The translations under genes were made by a program, and so were the position numbers. The notes beneath the pieces are model-generated. The model did not search any database. It was not told where the DNA came from and saw only the letters and a program-made list of their open reading frames with translations. This document shows, piece after piece, positions 34,843-43,757 of a DNA stretch of 64,000 nucleotides (its first letter is position 1; each line of letters begins with the position of its first letter). Source of the DNA: JACRLV01 sp045863555 (GTDB lineage Bacteria > Planctomycetota > Phycisphaerae > UBA1845 > Fen-1342). The stretch is taken from contig BTUU01000008.1 of assembly GCA_045863555.1 (NCBI GenBank), forward strand, positions 62,001-126,000. Reading direction: 5' to 3'.

Positions 34843-35297
34843 GCCGGTACCAGCTGATTCTCGGAATAGCGTGCGTCGATGCGATGCTGCTCAGCGGTGG
34901 ATGCGCGCTTCGGCATGGCGACTATGCCCTTGAAGGGAAGCTGCGGATCGAGCTATCACCGCCCACAGGCCCACTGTTCTACGGCGTTCAGGTATCACAG
35001 AGTGGCGACGAGTTGGTGGTGTCGGGTTTCGGGCGGCGTCCCGAGCCACGCGGCCATATCGACGTCGTGGTGGTCGGTCCGGACGGAACTACGCTGGCCC
35101 AGGCACGGGCCGATCCGCTGCCGCCCCTGGCGGTGCCGAAACGCACATACAACTATCGCTTCAGGGCATCCATGCGGATTATTCCGCCGGCCGGTTCAAC
35201 GCTTCGTGTGGTGTACATAACAACGACCGACCGAAAGGACGACGGCCTTGTCGGCGGTCGCCGTGAGGCCAGAGTCGCGTGGTTAAGGCACAGATGA
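34839..35297 (+). CDS. Lipoprotein of the metal operon
   Basis: The 152-aa protein (GTG start, GTGA overlap) has a signal peptide with Cys in LLSGGCALR (~22), then a beta-rich domain (ELSPPTGPLFYGVQVSQSGD, GHIDVVVVGPDG). No family is recognised. Its stop overlaps the start of the channel gene (ATGA). Confidence 0.6.
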   Translation: MSRYQLILGIACVDAMLLSGGCALRHGDYALEGKLRIELSPPTGPLFYGVQVSQSGDELVVSGFGRRPEPRGHIDVVVVGPDGTTLAQARADPLPPLAVPKRTYNYRFRASMRIIPPAGSTLRVVYITTTDRKDDGLVGGRREARVAWLRHR

Positions 35298-36778
35298 AAT
35301 ACACTCCTCGTTTTCAGATCCTCGGGGCGCTGGTGGTGCCGTTCCTCATGGCAGGCTGTGCCACGGTGAACCCGCGCCCGGATTTTGATCGGACCAATGA
35401 GCGCGTGCGACACGCCCTCGGTCAGGGGATGGCCTACCGGCCGAACGAAGAAGCTGCCCTTCAAGCACGGGTGAAGGAACTTCTCGACGGCGGGTTGCGG
35501 CCGGACGAAGCCGTCGAAGTCTGTCTACTCAACAACCCTCGCCTGTGGAGCGAACTGCTCCGGGTCGGGATAGGCCGGGCAGAAGTGGTGCAAGCGGGCT
35601 TATTCTCCAACCCCAACCTCTCGCTCTCGCTCCGATGGCCGGATGGTGGTGGACTCACGAACCTCGAAGCGGGGCTAGCGCAGAACCTCGCTGATTTATG
35701 GCAAATCCCCCATCGGACAAGGGCTGCGGAGCGCGAATTGGATCGGCTGGTCCTGGAAGTCGCACGTGAGATCAGCGTCGTGGCGCTAGGCGCGAAGACA
35801 GCCTACTTCGAGTCCGTGAGCGCCGACCGCCAGCGGGATATCGCGCAGGAGAATCTGGCGATCACACAGGAAGCGCTGGACCTGGCGATTGCCAAGCGTG
35901 ATGCCGGATCGGGGAGTGACGTTGATGTGAATCTTGCTCGGTCCAGACATGTTGAGGTCGAATTGCGCCTCCAGAAATCTGCCCTAACCGCCGTGGAGGC
36001 GCGCGCGGCGCTAGCGCGGCTCTTGGGAATGCAGGTGTCGCCGTCGGAATTGGCCTTGGCGGGGGAGCTTGACGACCGGCCAACATCGGCGACTACGGCG
36101 GAGCATCTGATTGACGTCGCCCGCAGCGAACGATTGGACTTCAAGGCCGCGCGCATGCTAGTCGAAGCGGCGGTGTCCCGTGTCGCCCTAGAGCGGTCGA
36201 GATTTCTGCGATCACTCGAACTCGGGATTTCCACCGAGCGGGCCGAACGCGGGAGCCGCGGCGATCGAAACTGGTTGGCCGAGACAGCATTCGAGTCACT
36301 CCAAGCGGGTCAGCTTTCGCCACCATCGCTGGAGCCGCGCGAGGAGCAATCGACCGACTGGGTCGTAGGCCCCACGCTGGGCGTAGAACTTCCGATCTTC
36401 GACCAGAATCAGGCGCAGATCGCCAAGGCGATGTATGAGTATCAGCAGGCACTTCACGCGCTTGACGCCTTGGACCGGGAGCTCACGCAACAGGCTTGGG
36501 TAACATTCGAGCGGGCCAGAATCGCGCGGAAGAATGCGGACTACTACGAGCAAACCGTGCTGCCGCTGCGGAGGGAGAGCCTCACGTTGGCGACGGAGGC
36601 ATACCGGGCGGGGCAGACGCCATTGTTGTCTGTCCTAGACGCCCAGCGCGATTTGCTCGAAGCGCGCGCGGACTACATAGCGGTTCTGCGGGATCACGTG
36701 CTCGCTATGACTGAGATCGAACGAGTCACGGGACAACCGCTGGCCCGGTTGCTTGATGACTCGGCGAGGGAGCCGTGA
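35294..36778 (+). CDS. CusC/CzcC-type outer-membrane channel
   Basis: From the ATG at 35294 the protein starts MKYTPRFQILGALVVPFLMA followed by GC, a lipoprotein signal. It contains two outer-membrane efflux repeats: VQAGLFSNPNLSLSLRWP, LAKRDAGSGSDVDVNLAR-like helical pairs, GPTLGVELPIFDQNQAQIAK and LATEAYRAGQTPLLSVLDAQR. It completes the tripartite metal pump. The in-frame GTG 15 bases upstream is less likely because it would spoil the signal peptide. Confidence 0.9.
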   Translation: MKYTPRFQILGALVVPFLMAGCATVNPRPDFDRTNERVRHALGQGMAYRPNEEAALQARVKELLDGGLRPDEAVEVCLLNNPRLWSELLRVGIGRAEVVQAGLFSNPNLSLSLRWPDGGGLTNLEAGLAQNLADLWQIPHRTRAAERELDRLVLEVAREISVVALGAKTAYFESVSADRQRDIAQENLAITQEALDLAIAKRDAGSGSDVDVNLARSRHVEVELRLQKSALTAVEARAALARLLGMQVSPSELALAGELDDRPTSATTAEHLIDVARSERLDFKAARMLVEAAVSRVALERSRFLRSLELGISTERAERGSRGDRNWLAETAFESLQAGQLSPPSLEPREEQSTDWVVGPTLGVELPIFDQNQAQIAKAMYEYQQALHALDALDRELTQQAWVTFERARIARKNADYYEQTVLPLRRESLTLATEAYRAGQTPLLSVLDAQRDLLEARADYIAVLRDHVLAMTEIERVTGQPLARLLDDSAREP

Positions 36779-37437
36779 GCGACGGTTGCGATACATGTCG
36801 GGTTCAAGATCTGTCCGACGCCAGTCCGGGCTACCGCAAGGCGTTAATGGTCGTGATCGCGCTCAATCTCGGGATGGGCGCTGTTGAGGTGGCCGGTGGG
36901 ATTGTAGGTACGTCGCAGGCGCTGAAGGCCGACGCTCTGGACTTCCTAGGCGACGGCTTCATTACCCTGCTGGGTCTCGTGGCGCTTGGTCGCAGCCCGC
37001 GCTGGCGATCCAAGGCAGCCTTCCTACAGGGTGCCTTCCTCGCGGCGCTTGCAGTCGGCGTTATCGGAGCGGCCGTCTTTCGCGCGCTGGTGCAGCGGAT
37101 GCCGAGCGCGGAAGTAATGGGTGGCCTAGGTGTAGCGGCGCTGGTAACCAATGTGACCGCAGCGCTTTTGCTCGTGCGTTACCGTCACGGTGACGCGAGC
37201 GTTCGGGCCGTGTGGCTTTTCAGCCGTAATGACGCCTTGGGCAATGTGGCAGTCATCGTAGCGGCCGCGCTCGTGACTTGGACTGGAACCGTGTGGCCAG
37301 ACCTCGTTGCTGCGCTCGGCATCGCGGGGCTGTTTCTCAGTTCGGCCGTGGAGATTCTGAAAAACGCACGTGCAGAAATGCGTGCGAAACACCACGCCGT
37401 TGAAGGACGGCAGCACGATATCGATGCCCTCCAGTAA
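36775..37437 (+). CDS. Cation diffusion facilitator-like transporter
   Basis: The 220-aa protein (GTG, overlapping the previous stop) has an N-terminal CDTC pair and about six transmembrane helices: LMVVIALNLGMGAVEVAGGI, ALKADALDFLGDGFITLLGLV, and SRNDALGNVAVIVAAALVTW. The DFLGD and SRNDALGN motifs are the D-rich sites of the small CDF subgroup, where the usual His of HxxxD is replaced. It probably exports metal from cytoplasm to periplasm. It lacks most of a C-terminal cytoplasmic domain. Confidence 0.82.
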   Translation: MSDGCDTCRVQDLSDASPGYRKALMVVIALNLGMGAVEVAGGIVGTSQALKADALDFLGDGFITLLGLVALGRSPRWRSKAAFLQGAFLAALAVGVIGAAVFRALVQRMPSAEVMGGLGVAALVTNVTAALLLVRYRHGDASVRAVWLFSRNDALGNVAVIVAAALVTWTGTVWPDLVAALGIAGLFLSSAVEILKNARAEMRAKHHAVEGRQHDIDALQ

Positions 37438-37438
37438 T

Positions 37439-37765
37439 GTGGCCGGGTGGATGCTCGGCCTTCGCGGCAACGCTCAGTGTTTTGAACCTGTCCTGCGGCC
37501 CTCGTCCTCACGCGACGAGTTCCGAGCCGCAGCTATCTGCTCGTGAATCCAGGAATGCGCCTCGTTCAGCGCCTTGGCCAGCGGGAGCAGGTCCGCGGGG
37601 CCGAACGAGTACGCGTTCTTCCAGGTCTCGCCGTCCCGGTAGGAGCGGCAGACCGTCACGTTGTGCATCGTACCTTTCGCGGTCTGGTTGAGCCAGATCG
37701 CGGCCTTGACGTTGCGGTACCGGACCTCGTGGACCGGCTTGTTTCCCGACTTGGCCATAACGCAC
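37439..37765. repeat. Direct repeat, copy 1 (contains a PC4-like gene)
   Basis: This block starts GTGGCCGGGTGGATGCTCGG and is nearly identical by eye to 40702-41032, with only scattered substitutions and a 3-base difference. It carries the gene 37474-37758. Weaker similarity continues to about 37850. It shows a recent duplication flanking the 2.9 kb with the 103-aa protein and the helicase. Confidence 0.85.
37474..37758 (-). CDS. Small PC4-like protein, copy 2
   Basis: From the Met at 37758 (GGAGGTGCGTT upstream) the 94-aa protein reads MAKSGNKPVHEVRYRNVKAA and continues IWLNQTAKGTMHNVTVCRSYRDGETWKNAYSFGPADLLPLAKALNEAHSWI. It is almost identical to 40737-41024 and clearly related to 45045-45293. 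The R-Y-x-D-G-x-x-W turn and DL-x-L-A helix suggest a PC4/YdbC-like nucleic-acid binder. Confidence 0.75.
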   Translation of the reverse strand: MAKSGNKPVHEVRYRNVKAAIWLNQTAKGTMHNVTVCRSYRDGETWKNAYSFGPADLLPLAKALNEAHSWIHEQIAAARNSSREDEGRRTGSKH

Positions 37766-38059
37766 CTCCAAACCGTGCGCGAAGGGCCGGAGCGGTCCAC
37801 CGGGGTACCTCGTTATGGCCATCTTGTGGCCGGGTGTGCCGACCACCGCTGCGGCCGGGCGACGGGAACCGTTCCGTAGTCCGCGGGCGCACAGCCGCAA
37901 AGGCGCGGTCGCTGCCAGCTCGACGGTCCATCGGGCCGTCGTCCGAGTCGGGTCGTCGGGCATGTGCCGGAAGGGCCGGCAGCAGCGAAGTCGCCGGGCC
38001 CGTTTCGGCCGGGTCGTAGCCGCTCGAAGGACGGGCTTCAATCCCGGGATCGCCCCCGG

Positions 38060-38065
38060 TACAAT
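38060..38065 (+). promoter_or_regulatory. -10 box candidate upstream of the shared leader
   Basis: TACAAT stands 48 bases before the leader motif; a TTCAAT 16 bases upstream (38038-38043) is a weak -35. Its counterpart at 45916-45921 is TATAAT. Confidence 0.35.
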
Positions 38066-38112
38066 GCACGGCGCAGGACGGCCCGGCGAGGCGGGGCATG
38101 TCCGGGCGTCGT

Positions 38113-38172
38113 GCTCTTTCTCAAGTGCATCGCGTGTGGCTGAGCGCTTAACCCCCTCGTGGGGTTTGCATG
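38113..38172 (+). ncRNA. Leader RNA motif, copy 1
   Basis: GCTCTTT, CAA, GCA, GCTGAG and a hairpin AACCCC-CTCGT-GGGGTT follow each other in the same order as at 45940-46005. Both copies precede a small rightward gene that ends in a strong terminator. It could be a cis-regulatory RNA. Confidence 0.4.
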
Positions 38173-38264
38173 CTCCCAAGGCCGGTGAGGGAGCTTAAAC
38201 AACCATCCGGTGAAGGAAGGTGCGTTTGTCGTCGTTCATAACCTCGATGGAGCATTGTTGTGCT

Positions 38265-38288
38265 CACCAGCAGGGAAACCTGCTGGTG
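38265..38288 (+). promoter_or_regulatory. GAAA-capped hairpin in the 5' leader
   Basis: CACCAGCAGG and CCTGCTGGTG form a perfect 10-bp stem with a GAAA loop, ending 31 bases before the ATG. No U tract follows, so it is not a terminator. It may protect or regulate the mRNA. Confidence 0.6.
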
Positions 38289-38319
38289 TGTGAAGCAAAT
38301 GCACCCTTAATGGAGGAAT

Positions 38320-38631
38320 ATGACACAACGACAAACAAATAGAAGAGTGACCCGAGTGTTCCACGTTGTCAATCCATCTTTTCAGTGGCCGGAGATTCCG
38401 TGTGCGGAAATCCCCGACGCTTTCCAGCTTGTAGCTGAGGTGGACACATACAATTTGGAGCGGGCTATAGGGCTGACGAATCACGTCGACCAGGACTGGT
38501 CGCTGAATCACGGTGTCTGGGCAAAAGTGCATCCATGTCGCTCAACTTCGGTTGGCGACGTGATTGTCACTCCAGATAACGAAGCGTATCAAGTCCTCAG
38601 TAGGGGTTTTCGTCGTCTAGGAAAAGTCTAG
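38320..38631 (+). CDS. 103-aa conserved-looking small protein
   Basis: The gene has a good GGAGG 6 bases before the ATG and a strong terminator after the stop. The protein contains EIPCAEIPDAFQLVAEVDTYN, LERAIGLTNHVDQDW and CRSTSVGDVIVTPDNEAYQV. The VD-x-x-x-LE-x-A-x-x-LTN-x-(I/V)D and S-x-VGDV pattern is, in my recollection, common in small plasmid and phage proteins, but I cannot name it. It differs in base composition from its neighbours (AT-richer). Confidence 0.7.
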   Translation: MTQRQTNRRVTRVFHVVNPSFQWPEIPCAEIPDAFQLVAEVDTYNLERAIGLTNHVDQDWSLNHGVWAKVHPCRSTSVGDVIVTPDNEAYQVLSRGFRRLGKV

Positions 38632-38654
38632 CACTCGCTACTTCTTACCTTCCG

Positions 38655-38687
38655 CGCCTCGGTGTAATAACCGAGGCGTCTTTTTTT
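38655..38687 (+). terminator. Intrinsic terminator of the 103-aa gene
   Basis: CGCCTCGGT-GTAATA-ACCGAGGCG is a perfect 9-bp stem followed by TCTTTTTTT. It ends the rightward transcript. Confidence 0.92.
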
Positions 38688-38762
38688 GCGCCCTGTTTCA
38701 TGCCGGGCAGTCCCTGGATCTCAGGCGTGACATTGCCACCCGAATATGGTAGGCCGCTACGT

Positions 38763-38921
38763 ATGTCACCCGCTCCCCTTGTTTTTGGCGCGCTGCTGCT
38801 TATTGGTTATCCAGGCGCCGCCGCCTACGCCCTGCTACTCCTGGCAGCACTCTTCGCGCACGGACGCCATTACGTTCTCGCGTACGCCACCTTGCTGGGC
38901 TTTCTGGCGAGCCAGTGCTAG
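38763..38921 (+). CDS. Possible 52-aa membrane peptide
   Basis: The ORF encodes two hydrophobic stretches (APLVFGALLLIGYPG, AAYALLLLAALFAHG) ending LLGFLASQC. No Shine-Dalgarno is visible and it follows a terminator, so it is uncertain. It is convergent with the helicase gene. Confidence 0.35.
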   Translation: MSPAPLVFGALLLIGYPGAAAYALLLLAALFAHGRHYVLAYATLLGFLASQC

Positions 38922-39038
38922 CCCGGCCGATGTCGTCCCGAGACACCGAGACGGCGGGACTTCTCTTCCTTGCGGTCCACGGCTGAAGCGGGGGCAAGGC
39001 CCGAAGACGAACCTTGCCAGCAACCGCACGACGGACCA

Positions 39039-40442
39039 TCACCGTACCACGAAGAAATCTCCAACGGGAACGTCGCTCAGAAACGGGCTGCGGAGTGTGG
39101 GCCGATCGTTGCGGCGCTCCGCAGAGGTAATGAACAGCCGCTCTCGGGCGCGTGTGATGCCGACGTAGCAAAGGCGGCGCTCCTCTTCGATGGCTTCCGG
39201 GTCGCCCTCGGCGCTGCCGTGCGGAAGGATGCCGTCCTCCATGGCGGGTAGGAGAACAACCGGGAATTCGAGACCCTTCGATTGGTGCAGCGTCATGACG
39301 GCGACGCCGTCGGTGTCCGCCGCGCCGGTTACGCACGGAATCCCGTGTTGGCGAAACTCTCGCAGGAACGCCGCAACGAGCTTGTGGCTCCGAACGAGCA
39401 CCGCGATCGCTGACCAGTTCGCCGATGCCGAACAAGCGCGAACCTGCTCAACCACGAATCGCAACTCCTCCTTCTCGTCGGCGAGTGTCGTCCATTCCAC
39501 GGGTACGCCTGGGCCAGTCTCGGCTGACAGCCGCTTGGGCCAGCGCTTCGCAGCCTTCGATATCACGGCGTTCGCGAGGGCGACGATCGGTGTGCGAGAA
39601 CGGTAGTTGGATTCCAGCGTAACGGCGCGCACGCCCGGATAACGCCCGGAGAAATTGCGGATGCGTTCTACGTCGGCGCCGCGGAAGCTGTAAATCGACT
39701 GGTCGTCGTCGCCGACGACGCAGACGTTGCATCCGTGGCCAAGAATTGCGGACGCCAACCGATCCTGGCCCTCATTCGTGTCCTGGTACTCGTCGATCAA
39801 AACGCACTTCCAGCGGCGCTGGTATCGCAATCGCACGTCGGCGACGCTTTCGAGCAACTCGACGGGACGGAGAATCATGTCGTCAACGTCGATCGAACCG
39901 GCGCTTGCAAGCGCGGCTTGGTATCTCGAATACACGGCTGCGACCGCCTGCTGGAAGTCGTTCGCCGCCGTTCGGCGAGACTCATCGGGGCCGACGCCAT
40001 GATTCTTGGCACGCGAGATTGCGGCAATCACACGTTCCACGTCGTCGCCAGAGCCGCCTTCACGGAGTGCGTCGCCAATGAGTTGACGCTGTTCGCAGTC
40101 CATGAGGACACGGAGCGCGCCGCTTTCGCCGGCAACACGGTGGTACTCCTGCATGATGCGAAGCCCGAGCGCGTGAAACGTGCATACGGTCAAGCCGTCA
40201 GCACGAGAGCCGAGCAGCGACCTCACACGCTGCCGCATTTCGTTGGCGGCCTTGCGGGTAAAGGTGAGCGCGAGAATCCGCTCCGCAGCCAGCCCATCGC
40301 GAATGAGACGGGCGATACGGGCGGTGATCACACGGGTTTTTCCTGTGCCGGCGCCCGCGAGCACGAGCAACGGGCCATTCGGCGCATCGACGGCCTGGCG
40401 CTGCCTGTCGTTCAGGCCATTCATCAAATCCGAATTGGTCAT
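39039..40442 (-). CDS. UvrD/PcrA-family SF1A helicase, compact
   Basis: From the Met at 40442 (GGAGG upstream) the 467-aa protein has LNDRQRQAVDAPNGPLLVLAGAGTGKT (Q motif and Walker A, ~residues 10-38), LTFTRKAANEM, IDVDDMI, LIDEYQDTNEGQ (~216), VVGDDDQSIYSFRGAD, LESNYRS, VMTLHQSKGLEFPVVLLP and YVGITRARERLF. All SF1 motifs are present. At ~470 aa it lacks much of the 1B/2B inserts and the C-terminal tail of chromosomal PcrA (~720 aa). It may serve rolling-circle replication or transfer of the element. Confidence 0.92.
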   Translation of the reverse strand: MTNSDLMNGLNDRQRQAVDAPNGPLLVLAGAGTGKTRVITARIARLIRDGLAAERILALTFTRKAANEMRQRVRSLLGSRADGLTVCTFHALGLRIMQEYHRVAGESGALRVLMDCEQRQLIGDALREGGSGDDVERVIAAISRAKNHGVGPDESRRTAANDFQQAVAAVYSRYQAALASAGSIDVDDMILRPVELLESVADVRLRYQRRWKCVLIDEYQDTNEGQDRLASAILGHGCNVCVVGDDDQSIYSFRGADVERIRNFSGRYPGVRAVTLESNYRSRTPIVALANAVISKAAKRWPKRLSAETGPGVPVEWTTLADEKEELRFVVEQVRACSASANWSAIAVLVRSHKLVAAFLREFRQHGIPCVTGAADTDGVAVMTLHQSKGLEFPVVLLPAMEDGILPHGSAEGDPEAIEEERRLCYVGITRARERLFITSAERRNDRPTLRSPFLSDVPVGDFFVVR

Positions 40443-40736
40443 CACTAAACCTCCATCAAAAACCGAGTCTTCGGTCTGCCTTGCCATCGCGGCGATGCGC
40501 GCCCCGAACGCAAGGCTCGACTGCCCGGATGATGACGGAGGAGAAAGAGCCGCTTAGCGCGAAGTGCGGCCGCCCATGATGCGGCGGCTTGTTCCTGCGC
40601 ACGGGTCTGAGCGTGCCACATTTCAGGTGAAAACGCACGTCCCGCGCATTCGTGAGGACCCTCAGGTCGTCGTCGAAGGGTGGAACGGCTGATAGCGCGA
40701 AGTGGCCGGGTGGATGCTCGGCCTTCGCGGCAACGC
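40443..40736. other. Gap upstream of the helicase
   Basis: This stretch between the helicase start and the second PC4-like gene shows no convincing ORF. It includes the helicase Shine-Dalgarno and the left edge of the direct repeat copy 2. Confidence 0.4.
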
Positions 40737-41032
40737 TTAGCGTTTCAAACCTGTCTTGCGGCCCTCGTCGCCACGCGACGACGAATTTCGAGCCGCTGCC
40801 ATCTGCTCGTGAATCCACGAATGCGCCTCGTTCAGCGCCTTGGCCAGCGGTAGCAGGTCCGCGGGGCCGAACGAGTGCGCGTTCTTCCAGGTCTCGCCGT
40901 CCCGGTAGGAGCGGCAGACCGTCACGTTGTGCATCGTACCTTTCGCGGTCTGGTTGAGCCAGATCGCGGCCTTGACGTTGCGGTACCGGACCTCGTGGAC
41001 CGGCTTGTTTCCCGACTTGGCCATATCGCACC
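40702..41032. repeat. Direct repeat, copy 2 (contains a PC4-like gene)
   Basis: This block is the partner of 37439-37765 in the same orientation. The repeats flank 2.9 kb, so homologous recombination could delete the helicase segment, or it may once have been an insertion or tandem duplication. Confidence 0.85.
40737..41024 (-). CDS. Small PC4-like protein, copy 3
   Basis: The 95-aa product (Met at 41024) differs from copy 2 only at a few residues: NAHSFGPADL, EQMAAARNSSSRGDEGRKTGLKR. Its near identity within the main domain with divergence at the C-terminal tail fits a recent duplication. It lies between the helicase and parB, all leftward. Confidence 0.75.
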   Translation of the reverse strand: MAKSGNKPVHEVRYRNVKAAIWLNQTAKGTMHNVTVCRSYRDGETWKNAHSFGPADLLPLAKALNEAHSWIHEQMAAARNSSSRGDEGRKTGLKR

Positions 41033-41264
41033 TCAAATCCGTGCGCGAGGACCGAAGCGTTCCACCCGGTACCCCGTTATGGCAGCATTTCCCGCGAACG
41101 TGCCGTCTGATTGTGGTGGCCGCTGCTTGCCCGCAGTCACGCGGTCCGCCCAATGGCCGAAGGCTGACGAGGCTCCCTGTCGTACGCGATTCAAACCGAG
41201 TGTAAACCGGAGAGTGAAAAGTGAGCACTCAGCGGCGGCTTGCGCCGCTGAGTGCCTCGTTGCG

Positions 41265-43064
41265 TTACGCCGCACGAACCCGCTTGCGATTGCGGCGCGA
41301 TTTGTCGCAGCGAGGTCGCTTCGTTCGAGCCACATTTCCGCGTGCCCGGGGCTTGTGGTTGTCCTTGTCGGTTTCAACCTCATCGCAACTCGCCGACTGT
41401 GGATCTGCACCCGCTGCGGCAACGGACGACTCAGCGGGCAGTTCGCGCGATGGCTCCTCCTCCGGGGGAAGGCCCCAACTCTTGGGCTGAGGCAGCGTGC
41501 GCACGGCTTCGGCCTCGATCTCGGCGTGGTTGATGCCGAGAATCTCACACATACGTCGAGCCTCGAACGCCTGGAACCCCACGCGGTTGCTGTCGTGCAT
41601 CGTCAGCCGGCGAATCCAAATCTGCACCACGTCATGCAGCGCTGCCGCGGTGCGCTCGTCGGTTGCTCCAGCGCGCAAGCGGTCGTAGCGGTCCCACGGG
41701 TCTTCGTGGTACATACGATCCGCACGGCCGGATGTTCCGAACGACAACAGCAGCGACACGATTTCCGGCTTGGCCGAATCAGCGCCGTCGCCCGAAGCTC
41801 GGTCGGCGAGCGCTCGCGACACGTCCGCGACGGTCAAGTTGCGAAGGTGCGTCTCGACCTGCTTGACGACGAACGCCTGGCGGCGCTTCTGATGGCGAGC
41901 GCGGCGCTCGTCCAGCGTCATGGGCTTCTTTTCTGCTTGCGGCTCGTCCTTGCTGCGACCGTTCTTGCGGCCCGACGCCTGCGGATCACCGGAGTCGATG
42001 TACACCAGCTTTCCGGCCTTAGGTCCATCGACCTGCATTGCAGGAACGGCGTTGGGGTTGCCGGCCTTGACGAACCGCGGCGCGTAGACGCGGTGAACGC
42101 GGTCGCCGAAGGCATCGTGCATCGCCTGGCTCGACGACCCGCCGCCGATCTGGACTAACGCCAAGTCGGGATGGGCGCCGCGAAGCTCGGCCTCGCAGCG
42201 CTGCACATGGGCCACCTGCTTGCGCTCGAAACACGCAGGATCGAGACAGCGGTCATTCTTCGCGAGCTTGCCGTTGCTGGAGACTTCCTCCGTGTCGAAC
42301 AGGAGCGGATGCGCCCCGGAGCGTTTCGGGCAGTTGCTGCAAGCACCCGCTTTCGCGTCCAAAGTCTCATCGCCCGGCGACCACGCCATGGCGGCAAGCG
42401 TGTGCAGATCGTCGTCGATAATGCGCCGAAGGTCGTCCACGCCGGGGAACCCGCGGCCGAACACCGGGTAGAAGTCGTCCGTGGCAAGCGCATCCTGCGT
42501 CTCCTCGGGCAGTCGGGCCAGCAGCTCCAGGTGGGCCGGTGACAACCGGCTCGCCGGCGAGTCCGGCGACAGCACCGCCCTGCGCCACGCTTCCGAGAGG
42601 CGTGTCAGTGACGCCCGCCGGGCTACGAACTGCGCATTCTTGCCGAGCCGCGCGGCCACAGCCTCCACGTCGAAGCCGTGGTCGAAGGCCTTCTGAATGA
42701 CGGCGGCCTCCTCCAATGGATGAAGATTCTCGCGTTGCAGGTTCTCGGTGATGGTGACAGCCAATGCCGTCTCATCGTCGAGCTTACCGACGATGGCCGG
42801 GATGGTCTCCAATCCGGCCAGCTTGGCGGCTCGCCAGCGCCGGAACCCGGCCCGAATCTCCCACGTGTCGGGTTGTTCGGGATGCACCCGAACCAGAATC
42901 GGTTGCAGCACTCCGTTCCGCTTGATGCTGCGGGCCAATGATTTCAGTGAGTTGTTGCTCACTGGCCGGCGGCCGTTCTCGCTGGACGGCACAAGCCGGT
43001 CCAGCGGAAGCATGGTGATACGGCGCGCCGGTGCGGCGCGCTCCTTCTTCTTCACGGTAGCCAT
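41265..43064 (-). CDS. ParB/RepB-type partition-like protein
   Basis: The 599-aa protein has the ParB N-terminal CTPase/nuclease fold: LPLDRLVPSSENGRRPVSNN, RSIKRNGVLQPILVRVHPE, IRAGFRRWRAAKLAG (~residues 72-86), TENLQRENLHPLEEAAVIQKAF and an HTH (GFDVEAVAARLGKNAQFVARR). A ~400-residue C-terminal part with Cys (CSNCPKRSG, CLDPACFERKQ) and a basic tail is much longer than chromosomal ParB. Large ParB-like proteins with Cys motifs are typical of plasmids. ParA is encoded 13 kb away, not adjacent. Confidence 0.88.
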   Translation of the reverse strand: MATVKKKERAAPARRITMLPLDRLVPSSENGRRPVSNNSLKSLARSIKRNGVLQPILVRVHPEQPDTWEIRAGFRRWRAAKLAGLETIPAIVGKLDDETALAVTITENLQRENLHPLEEAAVIQKAFDHGFDVEAVAARLGKNAQFVARRASLTRLSEAWRRAVLSPDSPASRLSPAHLELLARLPEETQDALATDDFYPVFGRGFPGVDDLRRIIDDDLHTLAAMAWSPGDETLDAKAGACSNCPKRSGAHPLLFDTEEVSSNGKLAKNDRCLDPACFERKQVAHVQRCEAELRGAHPDLALVQIGGGSSSQAMHDAFGDRVHRVYAPRFVKAGNPNAVPAMQVDGPKAGKLVYIDSGDPQASGRKNGRSKDEPQAEKKPMTLDERRARHQKRRQAFVVKQVETHLRNLTVADVSRALADRASGDGADSAKPEIVSLLLSFGTSGRADRMYHEDPWDRYDRLRAGATDERTAAALHDVVQIWIRRLTMHDSNRVGFQAFEARRMCEILGINHAEIEAEAVRTLPQPKSWGLPPEEEPSRELPAESSVAAAGADPQSASCDEVETDKDNHKPRARGNVARTKRPRCDKSRRNRKRVRAA

Positions 43065-43381
43065 GATGGTTCTCCTGATCAGGACAATGGAACACCACGC
43101 CCGGCCAACGCGGACGGGCGGTTGCGCATGACGATGTGCAACGGAAGCGCTGAGGTCGCACCACCAACGGAAACCGAGGTGGGTCTCAGTTGGTCAAAAA
43201 CCGATTTGCGTACGACACGGCAGCGCCTCGCGGGCCTAGTCCGCGCGACACTGCGATATCACGGCCTCTACCGCAACGTGAATGTGAAAGATGGGCAGTT
43301 GCAGCGTGCCATGAATCGTGATCAAAGGGAAGACCTCGGCGGTTCAAGGCTGTCGGCGGATGCAATGCTCGACGAGATTCC
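43065..43381. other. Upstream region of parB
   Basis: In these 317 bases I see no supported gene. ORFs in both strands lack Shine-Dalgarno sites and protein-like composition. It probably contains the parB promoter. Confidence 0.35.
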
Positions 43382-43612
43382 TCAGCGGAGGGTGGAATGG
43401 ACGCCGCTTCGCACCGAGCTTCGCGGGCCAAAGGCGGCAATCACGTTGATGGCGCCCGCCCAGAAGCGAGCAGCGTTTTCGTCACCGACCAGGTCGGCTT
43501 CGATGCGCATCGCCTCCAGCATCTCCAGGACGAACTCAATGTTCTCGCGACATGACGCCTGATACTGGGCAGTCTCGGGGTTGGGGGGATAAATGACGCG
43601 GAGGCGATCCAT
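43382..43612 (-). CDS. Small protein of unknown function (76 aa)
   Basis: The ORF encodes MDRLRVIYPPNPETAQYQAS, CRENIEFVLEMLEAMRIEADLVGDENAARFW, an amphipathic helix with protein-like composition. A start at 43612 is preferred. No family is recognised. It lies between parB and the DUF932 gene in the same direction. Confidence 0.45.
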   Translation of the reverse strand: MDRLRVIYPPNPETAQYQASCRENIEFVLEMLEAMRIEADLVGDENAARFWAGAINVIAAFGPRSSVRSGVHSTLR

Positions 43613-43757
43613 TCCGCCAGCTTGCCACATATTCGTGCGCAGCGCAAGAGAGGGTGTCGCTCAGCGGTGACTGGTGCCACTTCGATCAGGACTGCGTGAC
43701 CAGAAGTGAGGCCCGGTGGTGCATGGGCCTATGAAGAAACCTATGATGAACTCGGAA

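Larger units (their letters stand above)
37759..38319. other. Long structured leader upstream of the 103-aa protein gene
   Basis: These 561 bases hold no convincing ORF. They contain many short GC hairpins (for example CGACGG/CCGTCG at 37921-37941), a TACAAT -10 candidate at 38060-38065, a leader motif shared with 45940-46005, and the 10-bp GAAA hairpin at 38265-38288. Confidence 0.5.
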
